The notes: generated from the sequence alone by a model not told the origin. Shown: positions 1 to 8,118, counted from the first letter of the stretch. The stretch: 15,978 bases of DNA from an uncultured Lachnospiraceae bacterium (GCA_910589105.1 CAJUST010000036.1:1-15978), one strand, 5' to 3'. Made by a program: numbers and translations.

Positions 1-68
1 TTTCGTAGATTTGTTTAATCCACGAAGGTTTCAAAGTGTTTATTTTTATTAAAAATGGTGAAGCTGAT

Positions 69-2408
69 ATGGGCATTGAGTTATTTCCACATAACCAAAC
101 TGCATATGAATCTGCGCTTTCGCTGTTAAAGGAGTATGGGAAAGCGGCAGTGATCCACCCGACAGGGACAGGGAAATCAATGATTGCGTTTAAATTAGCG
201 GAAGAATATCCAGCCAGCCGCATTTGCTGGCTGGCTCCAAGCGCATATATTTTTAAAACGCAGCTTGAGAACTTGAAACGTGAGGGCGGGGATGCGCTTT
301 TAAATATTGTGTTCTTGACCTATGCGGCTTTAATGAAAATGGAAAAAGATGGGATATCAGAGCTTTCGCCTGATTGTATTGTATTAGATGAGTTCCACCG
401 TTGCGGCGCTGTGGAATGGGGCAAAGGCGTAGCCCGTCTGCTTTCTGTGTTTCCAAGCGCAAAAATTTTGGGTCTGTCTGCGACAGCCGTCCGTTTTCTG
501 GATAACCAAAGAGACATGGCGGCGGAGCTGTTTGACGGCCATGTGGCTTCTGAACTGACGCTTGGAGAGGCGGTTGTTTCCGGTATTTTGCCAACTCCGG
601 TATATGTTCTTTCTTTTTACTCGTTCCAAAAGGAATTGGACGCGTGGGGCGGCAGGGTTGCCGCCGCTGTCAGCCAAAAACAAAAAGCGCAGGGGGAGCG
701 GATCCTTCAAAAACTGCGGCGCGCAATCGAACAGGCAGATGGGCTTGACGTGGTGTTCAAACGGCATATGAAAGAACGCGCGGGAAAATACCTTTTGTTT
801 TGCGCAGACAGGGGACATATGGAAGAAATGATGCGGCATGTACGGGAATGGTTTTGGCGGGTAGATAAGGAGCCGCATGTTTATTCCGTGTATTTTGGAA
901 ACCCCGCTTCATTAAAGGAGTTTGAAGCGTTTAAGGCAGATAAGAGCGATCATCTGAAGCTTTTGTTTTGCATCGATCTTTTGAATGAGGGAGTGCATGT
1001 GGAAGATGTAAGCGGCGTAATTTTGCTTCGCCCTACGGCTTCCCCAACCTTGTATTTACAGCAAATCGGCCGTTCGCTTTCCTCCGGTAAGTCTGGGCAG
1101 CCTGTGATTTTTGACATCGTGAACAATTTTGACAGCCTTTGCTGCATTGACTTTTTGAAAGAAGAAATGCGTTCTGCCCTTGCCATGCGCGGACAGGAAG
1201 ACGCACAGGAAATGTTTCCACACAGGTTTTCCATTATAGATGAAACGGGAGACTGTAGGAAGCTGTTTATGCAGCTTAAGGAAAACCTTAAGGCGGATTT
1301 TGAGGCTTATTACCGTGTGGCGGAGGAATACCACAGGGAGTATGGGGATTTGAATGTTCCAAAAAACTATTCTTCAAAAAATGGGTTTTCTCTAGGCTCT
1401 TGGCTTGCATCTTTGCGGCGGGCGCGGGCGGGAAAGATACGCGGCAGCCTGACGAAAGAGCAGATTTTGCGGCTGGATACGCTTGGCATGGTTTGGGAGC
1501 TTCCCTCCGAAGCAAATTGGGAACGTGGCATAAAAGCTTTGGAGGAATACTTCAGGGAGCATGGCGATGCAAATGTAAAAGCCGCGTATGCCGCAAAAGA
1601 CGGGTTCCGGCTTGGAAGATGGGTCAGCAACTTAAGGCAGAAAGCAGGGAAAGAAGGCGGTTTGGATTTTTTGACAGAGGAGCAGAAAAACAGGCTGCTT
1701 GCTGTAGGCATGGTTTGGGATGTAAACGCTTACCGCTGGGAGCAAAATTATGAAGCGGCAAGGCAGTATTTTTTGGAACATGGGAATCTGGAGGTTCCGG
1801 CGAAATACTGCGCGCGTGACGGGAAGAAGCTTGGCGTTTGGATACAGAACCAAAAACAGGCGTATGCGGGAAAGAAAGGCGCCGCGGGGCTGACGGCAGA
1901 ACAGGTTAAAAAGCTTATGGAACTTGGATTGGAATTTAAAAAGCAGGGGACTGCTGCAGATATACGTCCAAATGAAAGAAATCAAAAAACGGACAGCTGG
2001 GAGGAACGTTACCGGATTGCCGCGGATTACTACCGCAGGACGGGCAGCCTTGCGGTTCCGCAGAACTGCGTCAGCGGGGGCGTATGGATTGGGAAGTGGC
2101 TCTGTGAGCAGAGAAAACGTTACCGCAGGCAGGACGGGGCGGCTCCATTAAGCGATATACAGGCAAAAAAGCTAGAAGCCATTGGAATGGACTGGCGGAC
2201 GCCGCATGAATCGGCATGGGAAGCGGCGTGCCTTAAGGCGGAAGCGTATCAAAAAGAGCATGGAAATCTGGAAGTCCCCAAGGGGTATCGGTCAGAGGGC
2301 GGTTTCCGGTTGGATTTATGGTTAAACCGACAGAAAAAGAATTATAGGAACGGTTCTTTGGATGCAAGCCGGAAGGAACGTTTAACAGCGCTTGGCATAC
2401 GGCTTTAA
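69..2408 (+). CDS. SF2 DEAD/DEAH-type helicase with five helicase-associated (HA) repeats
   Basis: Predicted nucleic-acid-dependent ATPase. Numbered from the ATG at 69 (779 aa), the N-terminal RecA-like lobe has Walker A GTGKS at 33-37, the Walker B box DEFH at 107-110 in place of DEAH, and SAT motif III at 137-139. The second lobe carries QIGR (motif VI) at 332-335. The C-terminal half is five tandem units of about 65 residues at roughly 411-476, 484-550, 557-622, 643-709 and 717-778. They share the pattern W-x-A-x-x-Y...HGxLxVP...G..LG.W....R......L...Q...L..LGM.W, which matches the helicase-associated domain (PF03457), thought to bind nucleic acid. An in-frame GTG at 36 (AAGG at 25-28) would add 11 residues. 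I prefer the ATG because the family usually starts close to this point and GGTGAAG precedes it. The helicase lies 75 bases upstream of the polysaccharide operon on the same strand. Its role there is unknown; defence or locus regulation are both guesses. Confidence 0.88.
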   Translation: MGIELFPHNQTAYESALSLLKEYGKAAVIHPTGTGKSMIAFKLAEEYPASRICWLAPSAYIFKTQLENLKREGGDALLNIVFLTYAALMKMEKDGISELSPDCIVLDEFHRCGAVEWGKGVARLLSVFPSAKILGLSATAVRFLDNQRDMAAELFDGHVASELTLGEAVVSGILPTPVYVLSFYSFQKELDAWGGRVAAAVSQKQKAQGERILQKLRRAIEQADGLDVVFKRHMKERAGKYLLFCADRGHMEEMMRHVREWFWRVDKEPHVYSVYFGNPASLKEFEAFKADKSDHLKLLFCIDLLNEGVHVEDVSGVILLRPTASPTLYLQQIGRSLSSGKSGQPVIFDIVNNFDSLCCIDFLKEEMRSALAMRGQEDAQEMFPHRFSIIDETGDCRKLFMQLKENLKADFEAYYRVAEEYHREYGDLNVPKNYSSKNGFSLGSWLASLRRARAGKIRGSLTKEQILRLDTLGMVWELPSEANWERGIKALEEYFREHGDANVKAAYAAKDGFRLGRWVSNLRQKAGKEGGLDFLTEEQKNRLLAVGMVWDVNAYRWEQNYEAARQYFLEHGNLEVPAKYCARDGKKLGVWIQNQKQAYAGKKGAAGLTAEQVKKLMELGLEFKKQGTAADIRPNERNQKTDSWEERYRIAADYYRRTGSLAVPQNCVSGGVWIGKWLCEQRKRYRRQDGAAPLSDIQAKKLEAIGMDWRTPHESAWEAACLKAEAYQKEHGNLEVPKGYRSEGGFRLDLWLNRQKKNYRNGSLDASRKERLTALGIRL
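1299..2402 (+). repeat. Five tandem HA-domain coding repeats in the helicase
   Basis: This stretch encodes five diverged copies of a unit of about 65 residues. Recurring marks are HGNLEVP or close variants (HGDANVK, YGDLNVP, TGSLAVP), then GxxLGxW, then LGMxW at the end of each unit. The copies are diverged at DNA level, so recent slippage expansion is unlikely. Confidence 0.8.
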
Positions 2409-2415
2409 GTATGGG

Positions 2416-2446
2416 AAAAACCGCCTTTGTGGGAGGCAGTTGTTTT
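2416..2446 (+). terminator. Weak terminator-like hairpin after the helicase
   Basis: AACCGCCT (2419-2426) can pair with AGGCAGTT (2434-2441) with one mismatch across a 7-base loop, followed by TGTTTT. The stem is short and the T run is poor, so at most it would attenuate read-through from the helicase into the polysaccharide operon. No clear promoter is visible in the 75-base gap. Confidence 0.3.
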
Positions 2447-2483
2447 AGCAGGCAATTAACGAATGGAAAAAGGGGATGGGGAA

Positions 2484-3173
2484 ATGAGCCATGAATATAT
2501 GGAATCGTCGGTGGGACTGGAAAAGCCTATAGGAACCCGTGTAGACAAAGGCCCGTTGACCGTTCTGGCGTATGTATTTATCAAACGTGTCTTTGACGTC
2601 ATTGTAAGTTTTTGCGGGATTGTGGCGCTTTGCCCTGTATTCCTGCTGCTGTCGTGCATTATATATGCCGCTGATCCGGGGCCAGTGTTTTACCGTCATG
2701 AACGGATGGGCAAAGGCGGAAAGAAAATAAGGATTTGGAAATTCCGCAGTATGTACATAAATTCCGAAGAAATTTTTGAAAATTTTACAGAGGAACAAAA
2801 AGAGGAGTATTACGCGGATTTTAAATTGGAAAATGATCCTCGCATTACGAAGATTGGGAATTTTCTGCGGAAAAGCAGTTTGGACGAATTGCCCCAGCTT
2901 TGGAACATTTTCTGCGGAGACTTAAGCTTTGTAGGCCCAAGGCCCATTGTAGAAGGAGAGCTGGCAAAGTATGGGGCGGATGCAAAGAAGCTTTTAAGCG
3001 TAAAACCGGGGCTTACGGGCTATTGGCAGGCAAATGGGAGGAATCTTGTAAACTACGACAACGGGAGGAAAGAAATGGAGCTTTATTACATAGAAAACCG
3101 GAGCGTATGGCTGGATACGAAAATTCTGTTTCAGACGGCAGGAGCCGTTTTGCGCGGACGGGGAGCGCAGTAG
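2484..3173 (+). CDS. Priming undecaprenyl-phosphate sugar phosphotransferase (bacterial sugar transferase family)
   Basis: Predicted monotopic phosphoglycosyl transferase that moves a sugar-1-phosphate from a UDP-sugar to undecaprenyl phosphate and so starts each repeat unit on the inner face of the membrane. The 229-residue length fits the short catalytic-domain-only type (PF02397). From the ATG at 2484, KRVFDV starts a single membrane-embedded helix at about 34-61. It is followed by PGPVFYRHERMGKGGK, KFRSM, DPRITKIGNFLRKSSLDELPQ with the catalytic Asp-Glu pair at 134-135, GDLSFVGPRP and KPGLTGYWQANGR. An ATG at 2463 is in frame but has a poor ribosome binding site, whereas AGGGG at 2471-2475 sits 8 bases before 2484. 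The sugar cannot be read from the sequence; galactose, glucose or an N-acetyl sugar are all possible. It is the first gene of the operon. Confidence 0.93.
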   Translation: MSHEYMESSVGLEKPIGTRVDKGPLTVLAYVFIKRVFDVIVSFCGIVALCPVFLLLSCIIYAADPGPVFYRHERMGKGGKKIRIWKFRSMYINSEEIFENFTEEQKEEYYADFKLENDPRITKIGNFLRKSSLDELPQLWNIFCGDLSFVGPRPIVEGELAKYGADAKKLLSVKPGLTGYWQANGRNLVNYDNGRKEMELYYIENRSVWLDTKILFQTAGAVLRGRGAQ

Positions 3174-3175
3174 CG

Positions 3176-3940
3176 ATGGGGCATCGGCAAAAGTCGGTCC
3201 GTATATTGGTTGCCCTCCATAAGCCGTACCGGATGCCGGAGGGGGAGATGTATCTGCCTATCCAAGTTGGCAAATCCTTGTCGAAACTGGACTTACGGAT
3301 ACAGGGCGATAACTCAGGGGAGCATATTTCCGAAAAAAATAGGAATTACTGTGAATTGACCGCTTTATACTGGGCATGGAAAAATCTGGATGCGGATTAT
3401 ATAGGGTTAGCGCATTACAGGCGCCATTTTTGCCTGAATAGAAAAAAGGATAAATGGAGTTCTGTATTAAACGCTTCCGATGTGGCGCGGGTTTTAAAGG
3501 AAGCGCCTGTAATTCTCCCGAAAAAAAGAAATTACCTGATTGAAACGAATGAATCCCAGTATCTTCACGCGCATCACAGGGAAGGATGGGAAGCAATGTA
3601 CCGGATTATCGCATCCGATTATCCCGAATGCCTTCCGGCTTTAAACCGGATGCGGGAAAGCAGGAAGGGGCATCGCTTCAATATGTGCATTATGAGGCAG
3701 GACTATTTTCGAGCTTATTGCGCATGGCTGTTTGACATTTTATTTAAGGTGGAAAAGAGCATTGACATATCCGGCTATTCTGTAAGCGAAGCAAGGGTAT
3801 TTGGATATTTGGGGGAACGGATGCTTGACGTATGGATAGATGCAAATCAAATCCCTTACAGGGAGGCAGGCGTGGTTTTTATGGAAAAGCAGAACTGGCT
3901 GAAAAAGGGATTGAATTTTTTGAAAAGGAAATTTACATGA
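3176..3940 (+). CDS. DUF4422 family protein, putative glycosyltransferase
   Basis: A 254-residue soluble protein of the DUF4422 family (PF14393), which occurs in capsule and exopolysaccharide loci and is generally taken to be a glycosyltransferase. The family marks are visible: an N-terminal strand VRILVALHKPY, then SEKNRNYCELTALYWAWKN at about 52-70, and the hallmark YIGLAHYRRHF at 75-85. The open frame runs upstream inside the previous gene, but the ATG at 3176 is chosen because it lies two bases after the previous stop and GGGGAG (3160-3165) sits 10 bases before it. The basic C-terminus (WLKKGLNFLKRKF) could touch the membrane. Its stop overlaps the next start as ATGA. The sugar donor and acceptor are not known. 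Confidence 0.85.
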   Translation: MGHRQKSVRILVALHKPYRMPEGEMYLPIQVGKSLSKLDLRIQGDNSGEHISEKNRNYCELTALYWAWKNLDADYIGLAHYRRHFCLNRKKDKWSSVLNASDVARVLKEAPVILPKKRNYLIETNESQYLHAHHREGWEAMYRIIASDYPECLPALNRMRESRKGHRFNMCIMRQDYFRAYCAWLFDILFKVEKSIDISGYSVSEARVFGYLGERMLDVWIDANQIPYREAGVVFMEKQNWLKKGLNFLKRKFT

Positions 3941-4998
3941 AAGAGACAGATAATGTGAGGGAAGGAGAAAAATTAACCTCTATCAGTTTGCTGAGGGTTA
4001 CGGCGGCTGTGGCTGTGGTGTTTTTACATAGTGGAAGTACATTGTTAGAGAATCCGGATTTGTTTCATTTGACGGGATCTCAAAAAACGTTTTTTCAAAT
4101 CTGCCATATGCTGTCTGTATGGACAGTTCCATGTTTTTTTATGATTACAGGCTGTCTTTTGCTAGATGAAAAAAGGGATCTTACGGCAAAAGATTGTATT
4201 TTTAAGTATGCAAACCGGATGCTTCTTACGCTTGGCGTGTTTGGGATTCCGATGGCAATGCTGATTCTTTTGTTTGAAACAAAATCCCTTTCTTTTTCTA
4301 TGATTGGAGAGGCGGTTTATATGGCATTAAGCGGCAAGACACTGTCCCATTTATGGTATTTGTATGCGATGATTGGCATTTATCTGGTTTTGCCTTTGTT
4401 AAAACGGTTTACAGACGCCTGTTCTAAAGAATTGTTAGATTATATATTGGCTGTTTTGTTCGTTATGGATTTTTGTATCCCATTTTATAATCGTTTGTTT
4501 CAGTTAGAGCTTAATTTCAGCGCGCCGTTAGGTGGATATGTCTTTTATGTTTTGTGCGGCAGACGTTTCCGTGATTTTTTGCGTGGGGGGGGGCAAAAGA
4601 AAGTTTTTTATCTGCTTGCGGCGCTAGGCAGTATGGCAGTTTTACTAATTGCCCTTACCGTCCTTTATGGAGGACAGGATACAATTTTTCCATATCTGGT
4701 AGATTATAAAAGCCCTCTTACAGCCATTTACTCTGTTCTTATTTTTGTCTTGTTTGGCAGTCTGAAACCAAGATGTAACCGGAATGCGCTCTGGAAATTG
4801 GACAGGCTTTGCTTTGGGGTGTATCTGATACATCCGGTGTTGATACAGACTGTATATCGGGTTTTTCGCATTACGCCGGTTCATACAGGCTGTTATCCGG
4901 TAGCGCTGTTTGGGTTTGCGGCAGGTTTTGCCATAGCATCATTTTTAGGCGCATGGGTTTTGTCTTTGGTTAAGCCTTTGAAAAAATATATTTTATAA
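3937..4998 (+). CDS. Acyltransferase-3 family membrane O-acyltransferase containing a G9 tract
   Basis: Predicted integral membrane protein of 353 residues (PF01757, WecH/OafA type) that would acylate, most often acetylate, a sugar hydroxyl of the polysaccharide. The first segment SISLLRVTAAVAVVFLHSG holds the conserved Arg20 and the likely catalytic His31. Further marks are VPCFFMITGCLLL at 64-76, LSHLWYLYAMIGIYLVLPLL at 137-155 and LCFGVYLIHPVLI at about 291-303. About ten hydrophobic segments are present. The ATG at 3937 overlaps the previous stop as ATGA and AAGGA lies 7 bases upstream. Codons 217-219 are GGG GGG GGG, making an uninterrupted G9 at 4585-4593 in a basic loop between membrane segments. 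In the state seen here the gene is full length; losing one G gives a stop about 14 codons on. The acceptor sugar is unknown. Confidence 0.9.
   Translation: MKETDNVREGEKLTSISLLRVTAAVAVVFLHSGSTLLENPDLFHLTGSQKTFFQICHMLSVWTVPCFFMITGCLLLDEKRDLTAKDCIFKYANRMLLTLGVFGIPMAMLILLFETKSLSFSMIGEAVYMALSGKTLSHLWYLYAMIGIYLVLPLLKRFTDACSKELLDYILAVLFVMDFCIPFYNRLFQLELNFSAPLGGYVFYVLCGRRFRDFLRGGGQKKVFYLLAALGSMAVLLIALTVLYGGQDTIFPYLVDYKSPLTAIYSVLIFVLFGSLKPRCNRNALWKLDRLCFGVYLIHPVLIQTVYRVFRITPVHTGCYPVALFGFAAGFAIASFLGAWVLSLVKPLKKYIL
4585..4593 (+). repeat. Homopolymer G9 tract inside acyltransferase gene
   Basis: Nine consecutive G residues encode Gly217-Gly219 of the upstream acyltransferase. By hand translation, G8 leads to TAG about 14 codons later (after CGG CGC) and G10 runs on to a TAA at about 4708. 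The tract therefore has the form of a contingency (phase-variation) repeat, in the ON register in this sequence. Confidence 0.95.
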
Positions 4999-5028
4999 AG
5001 ATGTTTTTGGGAAAGGAAAAAGGGATGC

Positions 5029-6045
5029 ATGATGGAAAGAAAGCGGTATGACAGCATACAGGCGCTTCGCGCGCTGGCTGCCTTATGCGTGGTTTTGTGC
5101 CATATAGAAGGGAGCGTGGGAGGCCAGTTCGGCGTGGATATTTTTATGTGCATCACTGGGTTTATGATTGCCTATACGACGGACGGAAGCGCTTGCGCCG
5201 GGGAGTTTCTGCGTCACAGGGCAGTCAGGATACTGCCGCTTTATTATGCGGTGACAGTCCTTACATATATAAGCGCGCTTGCCATGCCGTCCCTGTTTTG
5301 GACTACGGTTGCGACAGCGCCGAATTTGTTAAAATCTTTTTTCTTCCTTCCCTATGAAAGCAGGGGCGGGCATATTCTTCCGGTTTTTCCGATTGGCTGG
5401 ACAATTAATTATGAAATGGGCTTTTACATTCTGGCCGCCGCGGCTATGAAATGGTTCCCGAAACGGAAGACATGGTTTATGCAGGCGTCGCTTCTTGCGC
5501 TTGTTTTAGCGGGCGAAGTGTTTCGGCCCCAAAACGCGGTTTTAAAGTTTTGGACTTCTGAGATCTTGCTGGAATTTTGTTTTGGTATGTTCGTCTTTGA
5601 GGCGTTTAAGCGGTTTGGGAAGGAAGCGGGATGCAAAAAATTTCGGGGGGGGGGATTTTTGGTTCCCATATTATTGTTCTGGATGTTTTTGGCGGATTTC
5701 CAAAACTTAGACCTCCCAAGATCCGTGAAATGGGGGATTCCTGCCGCGGCGCTTCTTTCCATTTGCGTTTTTTGGTTTGGCGGAAACAGTATGTTTGAAA
5801 AGAAGCCGCTTTGTTTTTTGGTGAAAATAGGAGATGCAAGCTATTCCCTGTATTTGACGCATTATTTTGTGGTGAAGGTTTTGGAGAGGGTATTTCATAT
5901 GGGCAGTGGGAACTTTTGGGGGAAGGCGGCCGTCTGCTTTTTGGGATCGCTTCTTGTGGCGTTTTTTGTATATGAAATGGCAGAAAAAAGGATTGCCGGA
6001 TTTTATAAGGCGCACAAACAGATAGGAGGAGTTTTTGGCAGATGA
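5029..6045 (+). CDS. Acyltransferase-3 family membrane O-acyltransferase (OafA-like) containing a G10 tract
   Basis: Second acyltransferase-3 protein (338 aa), closer to the OafA type than its neighbour. Family marks are YDSIQALRALAALCVVLCHI with likely catalytic His25, GVDIFMCITGFMI at 35-47, EFLRHRAVRILPLYYAVTV at 59-77, IGWTINYEMGFYIL at 122-135 and the late SYSLYLTHYFVVK. It has no extra SGNH domain, so it is a membrane-only enzyme, expected to transfer acetyl from cytoplasmic acetyl-CoA to the lipid-linked or exported sugar. ATG at 5029 or 5032 are both possible; AAAGG and AGGG lie upstream. The stop overlaps the next gene (ATGA). Codons 206-209 (CGG GGG GGG GGA) form an uninterrupted G10 at 5645-5654, in a basic loop just before a hydrophobic segment. 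Single-base slips in either direction truncate the protein. The two acyltransferases differ in sequence, so they probably act on different positions. Confidence 0.92.
   Translation: MMERKRYDSIQALRALAALCVVLCHIEGSVGGQFGVDIFMCITGFMIAYTTDGSACAGEFLRHRAVRILPLYYAVTVLTYISALAMPSLFWTTVATAPNLLKSFFFLPYESRGGHILPVFPIGWTINYEMGFYILAAAAMKWFPKRKTWFMQASLLALVLAGEVFRPQNAVLKFWTSEILLEFCFGMFVFEAFKRFGKEAGCKKFRGGGFLVPILLFWMFLADFQNLDLPRSVKWGIPAAALLSICVFWFGGNSMFEKKPLCFLVKIGDASYSLYLTHYFVVKVLERVFHMGSGNFWGKAAVCFLGSLLVAFFVYEMAEKRIAGFYKAHKQIGGVFGR
5645..5654 (+). repeat. Homopolymer G10 tract inside OafA-like gene
   Basis: Ten G residues encode the end of Arg206 and Gly207-Gly209. By hand translation G9 reaches a TAG near 5711 and G11 reaches a TGA near 5796, both well before the normal stop. 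It is the longest G run in the window. Confidence 0.95.
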
Positions 6046-6959
6046 ATAAAGTTGCGGCAGTAGTTGTCACTTATAACCGTAAACAATTATTAAAGGAAAA
6101 TATTTCATGTCTTATGTCCCAAACGTTAAGGGAGAAAATGGATATTGTGATTATAGACAACCATAGCTCTGATGGGACAAAGGAAGTGTTAAATGATTTC
6201 ATAAAAAGCCAAGAGATTCTCTATCGGGACACCGGCCGTAATTTAGGGGGCGCGGGGGGATTTAGTTTTGGGGCGCGGTTTGCGGCAGAATGCGGGTATG
6301 AATATATCTGGCTGATGGACGACGATTGTATGCCAAACCCTACAGCCTTAGAAGCTTTTTTAGCGGCAGACAGGGATTTAAAAGGAAATTATGGGTTTTT
6401 GTCAAGCAAGGTATTATGGAAAGACGGCAAAATTTGCAAAATGAATATACAGCGGAAATCTTTAGCAAAGAATGTTACGGATTTTCAGAGCCGTTTTTCC
6501 CCTGTTTTTATGGCGTCGTTTGTTTCCTTGTTTCTGCCTGTGAAAATCGTCTTGGAATTAGGGATTCCGATTCAGGAATTTTTTATATGGACGGACGACT
6601 GGGAGTATACGAGGAGGATTTCCAGAAAATATCCGTGTTATCTGGTGAACCAGAGCGTCGTTGTGCATAAGTCAGAGCATAATTTTGGGGCAAGCATAGA
6701 AAATGACGTGGAAGGACGGTTAGACCGGTACCGTTATTTATACAGAAATGACGTCTATTTGTACCGGAGGGAAGGCATGCTTGGGTTTTTCTATGAGCTG
6801 TTCCGTTTATCGGCGCATTGCCTGCGCGTAGTGGTAAAGGCGAAAAACTGTAGGAGAAAGAGAATTGCCTGCATTTTGTGCGGGACTGCCGCCGGATTGC
6901 GGTTTCATCCAAAGATTACATATATAGAGAAAAAAGGAGACCAAGTGAATGGATTTTGA
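6042..6959 (+). CDS. GT2 glycosyltransferase, galactofuranosyltransferase GlfT2-like
   Basis: A 305-residue GT-A fold enzyme predicted to add one sugar to the lipid-linked unit on the cytoplasmic side. VAAVVVTYNRKQLL at the start binds the nucleotide, IIDNHSSDGT follows at 37-46, then the donor-site segment NLGGAGGF at 67-74 and the metal-binding WLMDDD at 90-95. FIWTDDWEYTRR at 181-192 supplies the likely catalytic acid residues, and VVHKSEHNFG follows. NLGGAGGF plus WLMDDD is typical of GlfT2-type galactofuranosyl- and related rhamnosyltransferases, so the donor may be UDP-Galf; no UDP-galactopyranose mutase gene is in the window to support this. The ATG at 6042 overlaps the previous stop, with AGGAGG at 6024-6029 twelve bases upstream. 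The end overlaps the next gene by 11 bases. Confidence 0.9.
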   Translation: MNKVAAVVVTYNRKQLLKENISCLMSQTLREKMDIVIIDNHSSDGTKEVLNDFIKSQEILYRDTGRNLGGAGGFSFGARFAAECGYEYIWLMDDDCMPNPTALEAFLAADRDLKGNYGFLSSKVLWKDGKICKMNIQRKSLAKNVTDFQSRFSPVFMASFVSLFLPVKIVLELGIPIQEFFIWTDDWEYTRRISRKYPCYLVNQSVVVHKSEHNFGASIENDVEGRLDRYRYLYRNDVYLYRREGMLGFFYELFRLSAHCLRVVVKAKNCRRKRIACILCGTAAGLRFHPKITYIEKKGDQVNGF

Positions 6960-8118
6960 ATCAGTCATCATCTATCTGAGTGTATTTTTAACATCGCTTT
7001 TGTGTATGTGGTTAGGGCAAAACCAGATAAATGCTGTCGGTACGGCGGTTTATAACAAAAGGCAAAAGAAGTTTTTTGGGATCTTCTTTTTTTCAGTTGC
7101 TTTGCTGCTTCCGATTTTATTGGCGGGGGTGAGGGATACTTCGGTAGGAAATGATATAAATGGATATGTTTTGCCTAATTTTGAATTTGCCCAGAACGAC
7201 TCTTTAAATTTTAGTTCTTTTTACCGGAGGATGCCGGTAAAAACTGAGTTGTTATATGCGGCTTTATTATATATTTTTGGAAAAATGGATAACTTATTTT
7301 TATTTTTTACTGTGATAGAAACACTGGCATTGGTTCCGATATTTATTGTTTTGTTTCAGATGCGTAAGCAGATATCCATTTCTTTAGGCATGGCAATGTA
7401 TTATTTCTTTTTTTTCAATTTTGGTTTGTCTGCAACAAGACAGATTATTTCCATGTCACTCCTTTTCCTCGCATATTTCTATCTGGATAAAAGAGAGTAT
7501 AAAAAGGTGATTGCGTTAAGCGTAATTGCGTTTCTATTTCATAGTTCCGTTGCAATAATAATCGCGATCTATTTTGTTGTCAACTGGATTTTAAAATCAA
7601 GGTATAAAAAAATCATTCTATCCATGGTTATTATATTTATGTTGCTGTTTTTTATGAATTACGAAGAATGGGCAGAATATCTTGCTCGTCTTGTCAGGCT
7701 GGTTAACCCCAGATACGCTTATTATATACGTCATTACTTATTATTATATACAGGATTTGTCCAAGATAATATTCCAATGACATATGCGTTATGTCAAACA
7801 GTTTTGGTATTAATCGTTGCTTTTTTCCTGTTTCTGACAAATAAAACAGAGGTAAGGGACAGGCAATTATTGTTTTTTGTGTTGCTTGGGGAATATTTCA
7901 TTCTGTTTAATGGGGTATTTTATGAATCTCAGCGTATTGCATATTATTTGAATATGTTTCTTTTGCTATATGTTCCGAATATTTTTAAATGCTTTAAAAA
8001 TAATTTTTTGAATAAGTTCATTGTTTCAATATGCTTAATTGCAGTGGCTATGTTCTATTGGCTTTATGACATTATGTATATTGGAAGTTATGCGACAGAG
8101 AGATTTTTATTTCGATAG
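6949..8118 (+). CDS. EpsG/Wzy-like polysaccharide polymerase
   Basis: A 389-residue polytopic membrane protein with about ten hydrophobic segments, predicted to join flipped repeat units outside the membrane. The signature AGVRDTSVGNDINGY at 59-73 matches the EpsG family (PF14897), where an Arg-Asp pair and a VGxD segment precede the following Tyr. The later SATRQIISMSLLFLAYFYL, around 160, and FLFHSSVAIIIA are also typical of the family. The ATG at 6949 has AAGGAG (6934-6939) nine bases upstream and overlaps the previous gene by 11 bases. Base composition is clearly lower in GC than in the flanking genes, with many poly-T stretches, as is common for Wzy genes that differ between serotypes. 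It is the only polymerase candidate in the operon. Confidence 0.87.
   Translation: MDFESVIIYLSVFLTSLLCMWLGQNQINAVGTAVYNKRQKKFFGIFFFSVALLLPILLAGVRDTSVGNDINGYVLPNFEFAQNDSLNFSSFYRRMPVKTELLYAALLYIFGKMDNLFLFFTVIETLALVPIFIVLFQMRKQISISLGMAMYYFFFFNFGLSATRQIISMSLLFLAYFYLDKREYKKVIALSVIAFLFHSSVAIIIAIYFVVNWILKSRYKKIILSMVIIFMLLFFMNYEEWAEYLARLVRLVNPRYAYYIRHYLLLYTGFVQDNIPMTYALCQTVLVLIVAFFLFLTNKTEVRDRQLLFFVLLGEYFILFNGVFYESQRIAYYLNMFLLLYVPNIFKCFKNNFLNKFIVSICLIAVAMFYWLYDIMYIGSYATERFLFR

Noticed and set aside
384..878. Minus-strand open frame of 164 codons opposite the helicase
   Set aside because: It lies wholly opposite a gene with clear helicase motifs, has no recognisable domain and is a shadow frame.
2900..3175. 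N-terminal extension of the DUF4422 protein
   Set aside because: The upstream part is the priming transferase gene read in another frame; the ATG at 3176 with GGGGAG fits the family start.
5606..6070. Minus-strand open frame of 154 codons opposite the OafA-like gene
   Set aside because: Low-complexity Pro/Ser/Lys-rich translation opposite a conserved membrane protein gene; shadow frame.
6246..6259. G5-CGC-G6 run in the GlfT2-like gene as a fourth switch tract
   Set aside because: It is interrupted by CGC, the longest pure part is six bases, and it encodes the conserved NLGGAGGF motif, so protein constraint explains it.
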